Source of the DNA: Acidimicrobiia bacterium
Lineage (GTDB): Bacteria; Actinomycetota; Acidimicrobiia; Acidimicrobiales; Bin134
NCBI GenBank assembly: GCA_022819825.1
Contig: JAJEGM010000012.1
Location: 38,206-102,205 of the forward strand
Length of the DNA: 64,000 bases
Reading direction: 5' to 3'
Below the pieces are notes generated by a model. That model was not told the origin of the DNA, searched no databases, and saw only the letters and a list, made by a program, of their open reading frames with translations. Position numbers and translations under genes: made by a program. Of the stretch, positions 31,058-39,730 are shown in pieces. Every line of letters starts with the position of its first letter. Position 1 is the first letter of the stretch.

Positions 31058-33838
31058 TCAGGTATCGAGGGCGAGGTTGGCCTGGTCTTCGGTGGGGAGT
31101 TTGTGGGCTTGTTGGGTGAGGTCGGGCCAGGCGGCGGCGAGGCTGTTGTAGGCGAGGGCGTCGGCGGCCCATCCGTTGCGGTCGCAAATGTGGTGGAGAC
31201 GGTAGGCGAGGTGGCGGGCTGAGTCGGCGAGTCCGCCGACCTGGGCGAGGAGTCGGGCGGCGGCTTGCTCGCCTCGGGTTTCGAGGCGGTAGGCGAGGTG
31301 GTTGGCTATCTCCCAGACGGTGAGGCGCTCATCTGAGGCGGGAGACCAGTTCTCGTCGAGCTCATGGCGGGGTATGAGGCGAACTTGGCCGGCCCGGGAT
31401 TCGACGATGCCGGCCGACACGAGGCCCTCCACTGAGGTGTTGCGGGATTTGGAGAGCTGCTCGGCTGAGCCGTAGTCGCCGGGCTCGAAGCCGTTTTGGG
31501 CGTGCCAGGTGAGCGCCCAGCGGGTGTCGGAGTCGAGCTCGGCCTCGGTCGCCTCCAGGGTCTCGTCGAGCACCCGGTTGATGGCGGCCAACGCGGCCCG
31601 CACCCCCATTCGGGTGCCGTCGGCCTCGATCACCCGGCTGTACCGGGAGAACACCGCCATGCCCGGCCCGATGGCGGCCTGCGCCAAATCCACCGGCGCG
31701 ATGCTGGCCGCCTGGAGGTCGCCCAGCGCGGCGGGCAGCTCCGCGGCCAGCGCGTCCAAGAACTCGCGGCGCGACGCCAACGGCGCATGCTCGGGCCGGG
31801 GCCGGCACACCAGAACAATCGACGACGCCAACGCGTTGGACTGCTGCGAGCGCATCCGGTTGGCCAGCTCCGAGCGCACCGGCCACGTCCCGGTGATCTG
31901 GAAGCCCGCGCCGACCAGTCCTATGAGCATCGTCTCCCACCCCGTCGACGCCGTCTCCCCCTCCGCGGTCTCGGCCTGCTTGAACGCGTAATACACGCTC
32001 AACGGGAACCGAGGGTCCTGCGCCTCGCGCAAACGGGCGAACACACCGCCCAAACCGGCCTCGAAGAACTCCTCGGCCGCATTCTTGTCGCCGCCGTGGC
32101 GGTACGGCGCCGCGATCAACTCCTGAGCCTTGGGCGCCAGCAGAGTCGAGCACACATCCGGGAACACCCCGCCCACGGTCCGGCGCAGCCACACATAGAA
32201 GAAATCCGACAAATCCGCATAGCCGATATTGTCGTAATACGGCGGATCGGTCGACACCACCACCGGACCGGACACCGATGCTGTGGCATCCCGCTGCACA
32301 ACCACGCCACGCCCTCCGGCAGGAACAGCCGCCAGAGCCTTCTGCGTCCAATCCACCATCGCCGACCAGTTCCCCGTCGAATCAGAGAACGGATTCGTCT
32401 CCGCAAAATCCCAGACCATCGGAATCGCCTGACGACCGAAAGTACTTCTCACTTTTTCGCCTGTGTTGTGCCAAGAACAGAGATTGGACCAGTAGTCGGA
32501 GCACTTCGACACCGCGAACCCCAGGTAAACCGACACGGCTTCGGCGTAGGCTGTTGCCCCGGTTCCGCCGTCCCGCAGCGGGGTCGGGTCGTCGCCCATC
32601 CCGGCGGCCAGCGCGTCGGCGCGGGCCTGCTCGCGGGCCTCGGCGACCAGATCGGCGAAACAGCACAGGGCGGTGAGCTGGCGGGGCGTGAATAGATCGG
32701 CCCACTCGGTCATGCCCCAATTCGTAACGGTGATCGCCCGAGGATCGTTGGCGATCACTCCAGCAGGAGGATCGGGGGGCGGGGGGACGCGGGCGGCGTG
32801 CTCGTGGAACGGGTCGGGCGGCAGATAGACGCGTCGGCGGTCCCCCTGGGCGGCCACGGCCATGAGCCGGGCGCCGAGCCCCCCGCCTTGGGCCTGGGCC
32901 CGGACGTGGTCTGTGGGAATGGGCGAGGCGCAGAACACGCAGCGGAACTGGGCCCGGCCCTGCTTGGGCGCCTCCGGCGGACCGCCCTCACCGCCGCCGA
33001 TCTCATAGCGGACGGTCTTGGCGGCATGGTCAACCACCGGCTCCACCCACGCCTGGCGCCCCTTCTTCTTCGACAGCCACCACGACGACGCCAACGGCGC
33101 CTCGCCCCCGCACACCGGATTCGGACACCTCGCCGTGCGGGTCCACAACCACGCGATCACCGTCGCCTTGCCGCCGCCGTGCTCAGGAGGCAGGTCGACC
33201 TGCGGGTACAGATGCCCGATCCGCTCCCCGGCCCGCTCCCGCATCCAAGACCCGTAATACTTCACATCGCAGGCCAAACCCGACGCGCCCGGCCACGACC
33301 CCAAACCAGCGCTCCGACGGTCACCGGGGTTCACCGGTGCCCGCCCGGCGAACACCGGCGGAATCTCCACCAAAGCCTTGTTGATCAACACCGCCACCGG
33401 ATTCAAATCCGACCCATGCGCCTCCAACCCCAAACGCTGAGCCTCCAAAGGAATACTCCCCCCGCCCGCGAACGGATCCAACACCGAGGGAAGCCCGCCA
33501 TCGCAGCACTCGGCGATCTCCGCCCGAGCCTCGCCCAGTACCCCGGCATCGCCGCTGTTCTCCCACCGCACCAAACGCTCCACCAGCCCGAACAGGCGCT
33601 CCCGCTCCGCGCCCTGCGCCTCCTCGGTGGGGAACAGATCAGGCCGCGCCGACGGATCGTCCACCAAAGACGCGAACAACACCGCCCGACACGCCGCCAA
33701 CGGCCGCCGAGCCCACCACAAATGCAGGGTCGAAGGATGACCGTGGCGAATCGACTTCTCCCGAGCCGACGCCGCATTGATCGCATCCAGCGGCAACGCC
33801 ACCTCGATCAGCTTCCGCCGGAACCCGTTCTCAACCAT
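31058..33838 (-). CDS. DUF1156-domain DNA (adenine) methyltransferase
   Basis: A 926-residue protein. The N-terminal DUF1156 segment reads KLIEVALPLDAINAASAREK, then GHPSTLHLWWARRPLAACRA. The SAM-binding motif is SVLDPFAGGGSIPLEAQRLG, zinc-ribbon Cys pairs lie near CPNPVCGG and CVFC, and the catalytic motif is DPPYYDNIGYADLSDFFYVW. The C-terminus is helical. Such proteins are often encoded with a DUF499 ATPase, helicase and nuclease in phage-defence loci (from memory); none is here, so it is an orphan or a remnant. The gene is uninterrupted. TAGGGT lies 9 bases before the ATG. Confidence 0.85.
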   Translation of the reverse strand: MVENGFRRKLIEVALPLDAINAASAREKSIRHGHPSTLHLWWARRPLAACRAVLFASLVDDPSARPDLFPTEEAQGAERERLFGLVERLVRWENSGDAGVLGEARAEIAECCDGGLPSVLDPFAGGGSIPLEAQRLGLEAHGSDLNPVAVLINKALVEIPPVFAGRAPVNPGDRRSAGLGSWPGASGLACDVKYYGSWMRERAGERIGHLYPQVDLPPEHGGGKATVIAWLWTRTARCPNPVCGGEAPLASSWWLSKKKGRQAWVEPVVDHAAKTVRYEIGGGEGGPPEAPKQGRAQFRCVFCASPIPTDHVRAQAQGGGLGARLMAVAAQGDRRRVYLPPDPFHEHAARVPPPPDPPAGVIANDPRAITVTNWGMTEWADLFTPRQLTALCCFADLVAEAREQARADALAAGMGDDPTPLRDGGTGATAYAEAVSVYLGFAVSKCSDYWSNLCSWHNTGEKVRSTFGRQAIPMVWDFAETNPFSDSTGNWSAMVDWTQKALAAVPAGGRGVVVQRDATASVSGPVVVSTDPPYYDNIGYADLSDFFYVWLRRTVGGVFPDVCSTLLAPKAQELIAAPYRHGGDKNAAEEFFEAGLGGVFARLREAQDPRFPLSVYYAFKQAETAEGETASTGWETMLIGLVGAGFQITGTWPVRSELANRMRSQQSNALASSIVLVCRPRPEHAPLASRREFLDALAAELPAALGDLQAASIAPVDLAQAAIGPGMAVFSRYSRVIEADGTRMGVRAALAAINRVLDETLEATEAELDSDTRWALTWHAQNGFEPGDYGSAEQLSKSRNTSVEGLVSAGIVESRAGQVRLIPRHELDENWSPASDERLTVWEIANHLAYRLETRGEQAAARLLAQVGGLADSARHLAYRLHHICDRNGWAADALAYNSLAAAWPDLTQQAHKLPTEDQANLALDT

Positions 33839-33928
33839 CAGCGCTACACCCTAGAGCCCTCCCCCCATACCACGGCACCCCCCGGTTCAGAGCATGGCCA
33901 AGACTCCCATTCCAGATGCCCGCAGGTG

Positions 33929-34954
33929 CTACGTCGGGGACCGGTATCCCTGGGGATGGGTTGACTGCCAGGCCCAGGCATCTCGACACATTTCTGCCAA
34001 TGTCCGGCTAGCCGACCAGCCCAGTTCCTTGAGTGCCTTGCCCGGGTCGGCCCACAACTCGGGCACGTCGCCCGGGCGGCGGTCTAGCTCCTCATAGGGC
34101 AGGGGGTGGCCGGTGGCCTCCCGCATGGCGGCGACGACCTCTAGCACTGAAGCTCCCTGGCCAGTGCCCAGGTTGTAGGTGTGCGCTTGCCCGGAAGAGG
34201 CCTCCAATTGCTCCAAGGCGGCCACATGGCCACCGGCCAGGTCCATCACGTGGATGTAGTCGCGCAATGCAGTGCCGTCGGGAGTGGGATAGTCGGTGCC
34301 GTAGAGCGGCAGTTGAGGGTGGCGCCCTACGGCCACTTGGAGCAGGTAGGGCATCAAGTTGCCGGGAATGCCCTCGGGATCCTCCCCGATCAATCCGCTG
34401 GGGTGGGCACCCACCGGGTTGAAATAGCGAAGCAAAGCCGCCGACCAACGGGGGTCGGCCCGAACCACGTCAGCGATCATCTGCTCGATGAGGAGCTTGG
34501 TCCAGCCATAGGGATTGGCCGGGCGGGTTGTGGCCGTCTCGGGTACCGGTAGCTCGTCAGGCAGCCCATAAACCGTGGCCGAGGAAGAGAACACGATCCG
34601 GTGAACCCCATTGCGCTCCATCACTGCCAAGAGAACGGCGGCCGAGTCCAGATTGTGGCGGTAGTACCGCAGCGGATCGGCCACTGAGTCGGGCACGGAC
34701 TTGAGCCCTGCGAAGTGCAACACCGCGTCGGGGCGGACGTCGGCCATGACCTTCTCCAGCGCGGATTCGTCCCGACAGTCGGCTACTTCGAGACGGGGGC
34801 CGCGGCCGGCGATCTCCCCCACCGCGTCGATGGCGGCGGCAGAGGAGTTGACCAGGCTGTCCAGCACCGCCACCTCGTAGCCGGCCTCGAGCAGGGCGAC
34901 GCAGGTGTGGCTACCGATATAGCCCGCCCCCCCGGTCACCAGCACCGTCGCCAT
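33929..34954 (-). CDS. galE: UDP-glucose 4-epimerase GalE
   Basis: Interconverts UDP-glucose and UDP-galactose for cell-surface sugars. An extended short-chain dehydrogenase of 341 residues with the NAD motif VTGGAGYIGSHTCVALLEAGY, FSSSATVYGLPD and the catalytic YGWTK, then RYFNPVGAHPSGLIGEDP. ATG at 34954 was chosen because a TAACGT hexamer lies 7 bases upstream, suggesting leaderless transcription; GTG at 34963 is the alternative. It marks the return to housekeeping genes after the accessory block. Confidence 0.97.
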   Translation of the reverse strand: MATVLVTGGAGYIGSHTCVALLEAGYEVAVLDSLVNSSAAAIDAVGEIAGRGPRLEVADCRDESALEKVMADVRPDAVLHFAGLKSVPDSVADPLRYYRHNLDSAAVLLAVMERNGVHRIVFSSSATVYGLPDELPVPETATTRPANPYGWTKLLIEQMIADVVRADPRWSAALLRYFNPVGAHPSGLIGEDPEGIPGNLMPYLLQVAVGRHPQLPLYGTDYPTPDGTALRDYIHVMDLAGGHVAALEQLEASSGQAHTYNLGTGQGASVLEVVAAMREATGHPLPYEELDRRPGDVPELWADPGKALKELGWSASRTLAEMCRDAWAWQSTHPQGYRSPT

Positions 34955-34961
34955 GTTGGGC

Positions 34962-34967
34962 ACGTTA
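34962..34967 (-). promoter_or_regulatory. Putative leaderless -10 box of galE
   Basis: TAACGT on the minus strand ends 7 bases before the ATG at 34954. It supports this start over the GTG at 34963, which would overlap the box. Confidence 0.45.
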
Positions 34968-35002
34968 GCGGCGTGTTGTTGGGGCAGAGCAGCAGACTGC
35001 GG

Positions 35003-36562
35003 CTAGCCCGGACCCCGCAGGACGCGGGTCTTGCCGTACATGGAGCCGAACAGCAGCCGGCCGTCGTCGTCTACGGTCACCCCCGCGCCGATGGTGTTGA
35101 ACTTTGAGCCTCCCAGTACGTAGTGGAACCGGGACTCCCCAGTAGCCCAGTCGGCGGCCTCAATGGTCCACTTCTTGTCGCGGACCCCGCACGTGTACAC
35201 CAGGCCGCTCTCCTCAGCCACAAAGGGAACAGAGTTGGGCGAGGAGATGTCGAGGTTTACCCAGGCCTCCTTCAGCTCCCGGGCCACTGGATCCCACTCG
35301 TACTTGTGGAGGCCGTGGGGCTGGTACTCGGGTTTGTGGCCCAGCATGAAGCACAGCATCCGGGCGCCCTGTGCGGGGAAGCCGTCGGGGATGGAGGCTG
35401 GCTCGTTGTTCACCGTCATGGCGCCGTATCCCGCCACGGTGATGGACTGCTCGGTCTTGATCTCGGCCAGGTCGGGATTGCCCATATTGGCCGGCCCGAT
35501 TCCGGCGATTCGCCGGTCGGGCGCGTTGGGCAGCTGCTCCCAGTCGTCGGGGATCTCGTCTCGCCACAACAGGGTGATGTTGACCACTTCGTCGCCGTCG
35601 CCGATAACCACGAACTTGTCCTCGTCGGGGCCGAATCCCATCAGCGAGGGCGTGGTGCCCGAGCCGTAGCCGCCGCCGTTGCGGTAGGGCACCGTCCAGC
35701 AGCCGTGGGCGGGATCGTCGGTGAGCTCGGCACCGGTCCAGCGCAGCTTGTGGTGATGGCTATTGGATGACACGTAGATCCCGTTGTCGGAGTCCACACA
35801 GATGCTGGTGCGCATCCAGCCGTATCCCGTATGGCCCTTCTCTGCCGCTTGCCGAGCACAGTACTCGGCGGCCACCTCGGCCCCTCCGGCGACCTGGAGC
35901 GCGTGGTAGGCGCTGAAGTCGCGCTCAAGCACGACGACCCATCCATGGTCGGTAGACATCACCAGCTTGCCGTCGAAGGTCATGTTCATCCCCACGAAGA
36001 AGCCCTCGATGTGGTCGGGCTTGTTCCACCGGTTCCGCTCCACAATGGGCGACGCCGGGTCAGACGGATCGATCTCCACATAGGCCACCGCGTGGTCCTT
36101 GCGGCCCAGGAACAGGGTGTGGTCGCAGTCCAGCAGCGCATAGACCCCGTCGATTCCGGTCATGAACTTCATCGACATCTCGATGGCGTGTTCGACGGCT
36201 TCCCAGCCGTCCTTCTCGTCAAAGCCCCGGAGATATTCCTCCAGCTCGACTACGGGTGTGCGCCCCTCCCCGCCGACGATTTCATGGTCGGCCAGCAACT
36301 CAAGGGTCCCGTAGTCGAGCTTGGCGATGTTCTGCCGGCCGTTGCTCCACACCACCCGGCGGCCGTCGGGGTAGGGCCCCGACGTCAGGTGGCCGAAGTG
36401 GCCCGGGCCGAGCCACGCGTATTGCAGATCGACCGCCTCGTCGAGCACCTCGGTGGGACCTTCGGGCCCCCGCCAGGGAACGTTGTCCTGCTGGTCGCAC
36501 CGTCCGTGGGCGATGCCGTAAGAAGATGCGGCGAGAAACGGGTTGTCCGGAGCGCGGTTCAT
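35003..36562 (-). CDS. Unknown beta-propeller-like protein (519 aa)
   Basis: I do not recognise a named family. The sequence has recurring Trp/Asp/Gly-rich blocks (for example GVYALLDCDHTLFLGRKD, STDHGWVVVLERDFSAY, GIYVSSNSHHHKLRW, FVVIGDGDEVVNITLLW, GLVYTCGVRDKKWTIE) with the spacing of beta-propeller blades. No signal peptide or membrane segment is seen, so it is probably cytoplasmic. A His cluster (SNSHHHK) might bind metal. AGGG lies about 5 bases before the ATG. It is followed by galE 48 bases on. A hydrolase, lactonase-like or binding function is possible but unsupported. Confidence 0.7.
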   Translation of the reverse strand: MNRAPDNPFLAASSYGIAHGRCDQQDNVPWRGPEGPTEVLDEAVDLQYAWLGPGHFGHLTSGPYPDGRRVVWSNGRQNIAKLDYGTLELLADHEIVGGEGRTPVVELEEYLRGFDEKDGWEAVEHAIEMSMKFMTGIDGVYALLDCDHTLFLGRKDHAVAYVEIDPSDPASPIVERNRWNKPDHIEGFFVGMNMTFDGKLVMSTDHGWVVVLERDFSAYHALQVAGGAEVAAEYCARQAAEKGHTGYGWMRTSICVDSDNGIYVSSNSHHHKLRWTGAELTDDPAHGCWTVPYRNGGGYGSGTTPSLMGFGPDEDKFVVIGDGDEVVNITLLWRDEIPDDWEQLPNAPDRRIAGIGPANMGNPDLAEIKTEQSITVAGYGAMTVNNEPASIPDGFPAQGARMLCFMLGHKPEYQPHGLHKYEWDPVARELKEAWVNLDISSPNSVPFVAEESGLVYTCGVRDKKWTIEAADWATGESRFHYVLGGSKFNTIGAGVTVDDDGRLLFGSMYGKTRVLRGPG

Positions 36563-36654
36563 ATCCCTACATCATTGCGCTGCGTCCAGCCCGCCATCCC
36601 ACCGGAGCCGATCTTTGGTTACGATGCGGGATAGCCAACTGGAGGTGTAGTCAC

Positions 36655-36891
36655 GTGGGTGTCAGCTCATATGTTTTGATCCAAACCGAAATGGACAAGG
36701 CCCGTCAGGTGGCCGAGGCCATCCGCGAGATCGATGGCGTGGTGATCTCTGAGATCATGACCGGCCCCTACGACGTGATCGCCAAGGCCGAGGCTGAGTC
36801 CATGGACCAGTTGGGCCGCCTGGTGGTGAGCCAGATCCAGATGGTGGACGGCATTACCCGAACCCTCACCTGCCCCGTTGTAAACCTCTGA
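36655..36891 (+). CDS. Stand-alone Lrp/AsnC ligand-binding (RAM) domain protein
   Basis: A 78-residue protein equal to the C-terminal RAM domain of Lrp/AsnC regulators, without the helix-turn-helix. Features are SSYVLIQTEMDKARQVAEAI and GPYDVIAKAEAESMDQLGRL, then a final strand ending LTCPVVNL. Such proteins usually bind amino acids or modulate full-length Lrp partners. GTG start at 36655 with GGAGG 10 bases upstream; a TACGAT box lies at 36620. Divergent from the propeller-like gene and convergent with the membrane protein. Confidence 0.88.
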   Translation: MGVSSYVLIQTEMDKARQVAEAIREIDGVVISEIMTGPYDVIAKAEAESMDQLGRLVVSQIQMVDGITRTLTCPVVNL

Positions 36892-36901
36892 GGTGGTTCG
36901 C

Positions 36902-36923
36902 GATCCTCGGTTAGCTGAGGATC
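36902..36923. terminator. Hairpin between convergent genes
   Basis: GATCCTC (36902-36908) and GAGGATC (36917-36923) form a 7-bp stem, extendable to 9 bp with one G-T pair and a TTAG loop. The TAA stop of the membrane-protein gene lies in the loop region. It sits between two convergent genes and could end both transcripts; there is no T-tract. Confidence 0.45.
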
Positions 36924-37297
36924 ATGGCCCGGATGGCCAGACCGGCCAGAAAGAAGCTGCCGCCGGCGTAGAGCAGCTCACGCCGGTGGGCGAGCTGGAT
37001 TCGATAGGCGTAGACAATGGCCACTGCCGCAATGGCCGCGAAGCCATAGAGGCGGTGCAGATCTCCGGGATCGGCCCCCGAGCGGTTCTCCAATACCACG
37101 CCGACGATTACCTGGGCGAAGACGGTGCATTGGGCGGCGGCGATGAACGCCCACAACGGCCAGCCGCGCAGCCGCGGCCGAAAGTGAGCCCCTAAAGCCC
37201 ACCCGCCGGCGGCGGCATTGGCCAGCATCACCACCCAGGAGAACCAGTCGTGGAAGCCGGCCAGTTGCGTGGCGGCGAGAACCGACGCGGTGCTCAC
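36911..37297 (-). CDS. Four-helix integral membrane protein, unknown function
   Basis: 128 residues with four predicted membrane helices, roughly at residues 14-34, 46-66, 80-98 and 105-125. A His (FHDWF) and the HRL segment lie near membrane ends. No family was recognised. The GTG at 37297 overlaps the PIG-L stop as GTGA, so it is coupled to that gene; a longer reading upstream would run into the PIG-L coding region. Confidence 0.7.
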   Translation of the reverse strand: MSTASVLAATQLAGFHDWFSWVVMLANAAAGGWALGAHFRPRLRGWPLWAFIAAAQCTVFAQVIVGVVLENRSGADPGDLHRLYGFAAIAAVAIVYAYRIQLAHRRELLYAGGSFFLAGLAIRAMILS

Positions 37298-38094
37298 CTG
37301 AACAGGTCGGTGGCGAAGTCGCCTGTCCGGGGCGGTCCAGGAGCCACGAACCACTCAGTGCTGAACGCGTCGGCGAACTGCTCGTCGGTCATGGTGCCGA
37401 AGAAGGACTCGGCGGTGATCTGGCTGGTGTGGGCCAACATTGCGGCTCGCTTGCGCTCCAGATAGGCGCTCACGTCTACCGCGTGGGTGATGTCGGCTTC
37501 CTCGGTGCCGAAATCGTCGCCCTCGAACCGCTCCACCTGCTCGGCGTCCATCTCCTCCAACGCTTCGGCAAACGACTCCACCTCGGCCATCTGGCGCTTG
37601 ATCTGAGTGCGGTTCATGGTGACGTAGAACACTCTTTCAACCCCGGCCTGGCGGGCGGCCTCCACCCCCACCCGGTGGACTTGGATGTGGTCGGGGTGGC
37701 CGTAGCCGCCGTGGTCGTCGTACACGGTGAGCACGTCGGCGGACTCCTCGGCCAAGATCCCGGCCACCCGCTCCACCGCTTCGTCGAAATCGGCTTGCCA
37801 GAAGCAGGCTGGGTTGTCGTTGGCCTCGTCGCCAGCCATGCCCGAGTCCTCGTAGCCCAAGAACTCCACCCGGTGGGCGCCGATGATCTCGGCCGCGTCA
37901 AAAGTCTCTGCTGCTCGCCGCTCGCCCAGTGTTTCGCCCGGGCTCAGCGCGTCGGGAGCCACCTCGCCCTGCTCCCCTTTGGTGGCCACCACCAGCACCA
38001 CCCGGTGGCCCTCGTCGGCCGCCTTCATCATGGTGCCCGAAGTGGCGATGGCCTCATCGTCGGGATGGGCGTGGAAGTTCACCATCGTGCCCAC
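37294..38094 (-). CDS. PIG-L (LmbE) family N-acetylglucosamine deacetylase-like protein
   Basis: A zinc-dependent deacetylase related to MshB and Mca of mycothiol metabolism. The metal site is formed by VNFHAHPDDEAIATSG and by GYGHPDHIQVHRVG; LVVATKGEQGEV is also typical. 266 residues. GTG at 38094 shares one base with the racemase stop; ATG at 38085 is equally possible. MshB, Mca or a conjugate amidase cannot be told apart from sequence alone. Probably co-transcribed with the racemase. Confidence 0.88.
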   Translation of the reverse strand: MGTMVNFHAHPDDEAIATSGTMMKAADEGHRVVLVVATKGEQGEVAPDALSPGETLGERRAAETFDAAEIIGAHRVEFLGYEDSGMAGDEANDNPACFWQADFDEAVERVAGILAEESADVLTVYDDHGGYGHPDHIQVHRVGVEAARQAGVERVFYVTMNRTQIKRQMAEVESFAEALEEMDAEQVERFEGDDFGTEEADITHAVDVSAYLERKRAAMLAHTSQITAESFFGTMTDEQFADAFSTEWFVAPGPPRTGDFATDLFR

Positions 38095-39230
38095 TATTTG
38101 ACGGCCCCCGATTCTTGTAGCGCGGCCACCCCAGCGGCATCGAAACCCCAATCGGACAGCGCCTCGGCAGTGTGTTCACCAGGATGAGGGGCAGGACGGA
38201 CGACCTGGGGCGGAGTGCGGCTAAACCGGGGTGCCGGGCCGGGTTGGGGAACACCCCCCACATCGACGAATGTGCCCCGGGCGGCGTTGTGGGGATGCTC
38301 CGGAGCCTCGGCCAGGCTGAGCACCGGTGCGAAGCAGACGTCGGAGCCATCGAGTATCTGACACCACTCGTCCCGGGTCTTGGCCTTGACTGCCTCGGTC
38401 AGCCGGACCCGCATCTCCGGCCAGGTGGAACGGTCGTTCTGGTCGATCCCTTGGGCATCGATTCCCAGCTTCTCCACCATCTCGGCGAAGAACTGCGGCT
38501 CCAGCGAGCCCAGTGAGATGTACTCGCCGTCGGCGCACTCGTAGACGTCGTAGAACCAAGCTCCGGTATCCAGCAGGTTGGTGCCTCGGGGCCCCCACGC
38601 TCCCAGGCCGTGCATGCCGTAGATCATGGTGATGAGCAGGGCAGAGCCCTCTACCATCGAGGCATCCACCACCTGGCCCTGACCCGAGGTGCGGGCCTCC
38701 AGCATCCCGGCCACCATACCGAGAGCCAGCAGCATCCCTCCCCCGCCGAAGTCGCCGGCCAGATTCACCGGCGGCACCGGCGCCTCGCCCTCCCGCCCGA
38801 TGGCCCCCAGCACGCCCGACAGGGCGATGTAGTTGATGTCGTGGCCGGCCATGGACGCATACGGGCCGTCTTGGCCCCAACCGGTCATCCGCCCGTAAAT
38901 CAGCCGGGGATTGCGGGCCAGGCATTCCTCGGGACCGATGCCCAAACGCTCGGCCACGCCGGGGCGGAATCCCTCGATCAGCCCGTCGGCGCTCTCCACC
39001 AGCTTCAACACCGTCTCCACTCCGTCAGGATGCTTGAGGTCGACGCCCACACTGCGGCGCCCTCGGTTCAACACGTCGAAATGGGGCGTGTCGGGAATCT
39101 CGTCTCGGACCCGGTCGGCACGATCAACCCGCACCACATCGGCCCCCAGGTCGGCCAGCATCATGGCGGCAAACGGACCCGGCCCAATGCCGGCGATCTC
39201 CACCACGCGAATGCCTTTGAGCGGTCCCAT
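38094..39230 (-). CDS. mcr: Alpha-methylacyl-CoA racemase (CoA-transferase family III)
   Basis: Racemises 2-methylacyl-CoA esters so that branched fatty acids and sterol side chains can be beta-oxidised. 378 residues, very similar in motif order to mycobacterial MCR: LKGIRVVEIAGIGPGPFAAM, EGFRPGVAERLGIGPEEC, RMTGWGQDGPYASMAGHDIN with the catalytic His-Asp region, NLAGDFGGGGM, then YECADGEYISLGSLEPQF. The start ATG at 39230 has AGGAGG 5 bases upstream. It points to degradation of methyl-branched lipids. Confidence 0.93.
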   Translation of the reverse strand: MGPLKGIRVVEIAGIGPGPFAAMMLADLGADVVRVDRADRVRDEIPDTPHFDVLNRGRRSVGVDLKHPDGVETVLKLVESADGLIEGFRPGVAERLGIGPEECLARNPRLIYGRMTGWGQDGPYASMAGHDINYIALSGVLGAIGREGEAPVPPVNLAGDFGGGGMLLALGMVAGMLEARTSGQGQVVDASMVEGSALLITMIYGMHGLGAWGPRGTNLLDTGAWFYDVYECADGEYISLGSLEPQFFAEMVEKLGIDAQGIDQNDRSTWPEMRVRLTEAVKAKTRDEWCQILDGSDVCFAPVLSLAEAPEHPHNAARGTFVDVGGVPQPGPAPRFSRTPPQVVRPAPHPGEHTAEALSDWGFDAAGVAALQESGAVK

Positions 39231-39289
39231 GCTGCCTCCTGAGCTCTCCACCGCTCGGACAGTACCCGCGTTTTCCCTGACTGCCCTGA

Positions 39290-39640
39290 TCAGGCCCAGC
39301 CCAACTCGTGTAGGCGGTCGTCTTCAATGCCGAAGTGGTGGGCCACCTCGTGGATGACGGTAACGCGGACCTCCTCCACCACCTCGGCCTCGCTAATGCA
39401 CCCCTCGCAGATCGGCAGCCGATAGATGTAGATGCGGTCGGGCAGAACCATCTCTCCCCCGCCGTAGTCGACCCGATCGGTGAGCGGGATTCCGTCGTAC
39501 AGCCCCCAGATATCCGGGTCCTCCCCCTCCTCCTCCACCAGCACCACCACGTTCTCCATCATCTGGCCAAGGTCATCGGGAATGGAGTCCAGCGCCCGTC
39601 CCACCAATTCCTCAAACCGCTCCCGCGACACCGCAACCAT
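39290..39640 (-). CDS. Small metallopeptidase (zincin, HExxH)
   Basis: A 116-residue family member of the short bacterial zincins. ERFEELVGRALDSIPDDL begins the fold and VTVIHEVAHHFGIEDDRLHELGW gives HEVAH followed by the third ligand region, read in two parts here. An acidic segment (LVEEEGEDPDIWGLYDGIPL) lies between. Substrate unknown. Starts at 39640 and 39649 both follow GGAGG-like stretches at short spacing. Divergent from the helicase gene. Confidence 0.88.
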   Translation of the reverse strand: MVAVSRERFEELVGRALDSIPDDLGQMMENVVVLVEEEGEDPDIWGLYDGIPLTDRVDYGGGEMVLPDRIYIYRLPICEGCISEAEVVEEVRVTVIHEVAHHFGIEDDRLHELGWA

Positions 39641-39718
39641 CCCCTCCATCCTCCCACTATTCCCAGGGCATGCCATCAACCCGGATGACTGTGCGGTCTG
39701 AACTGTCACTGGCCTCGG

Positions 39719-39724
39719 TACCTT
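39719..39724 (+). promoter_or_regulatory. Putative leaderless -10 box of the UvrD-type helicase gene
   Basis: TACCTT ends 6 bases before the GTG at 39731; GGTGGG in between could also be read as a weak ribosome binding site. Confidence 0.4.
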
Positions 39725-39730
39725 GGTGGG

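Larger units (their letters stand above)
26404..33838. other. Accessory (defence-like) region between pckA and galE
   Basis: This block holds a DUF222-HNH gene, a broken SIR2-type gene, a HicB/HicA pair with a frameshift and a solitary DUF1156 methyltransferase, between two housekeeping genes. Mixed strands, larger gaps (27622-27781, 30276-30501) and broken genes contrast with the tightly packed flanks. No integrase, tRNA target or direct-repeat boundary was found. Confidence 0.55.

Noticed and set aside
26404..33838. Prophage or integrative element
   Set aside because: No integrase, structural phage genes, attachment-site repeats or tRNA were found at the borders.
32798..33964. Long plus-strand open frame opposite the DUF1156 methyltransferase
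   Set aside because: Arg/Pro/His-rich composition and no start signal; explained by codon bias of the methyltransferase.
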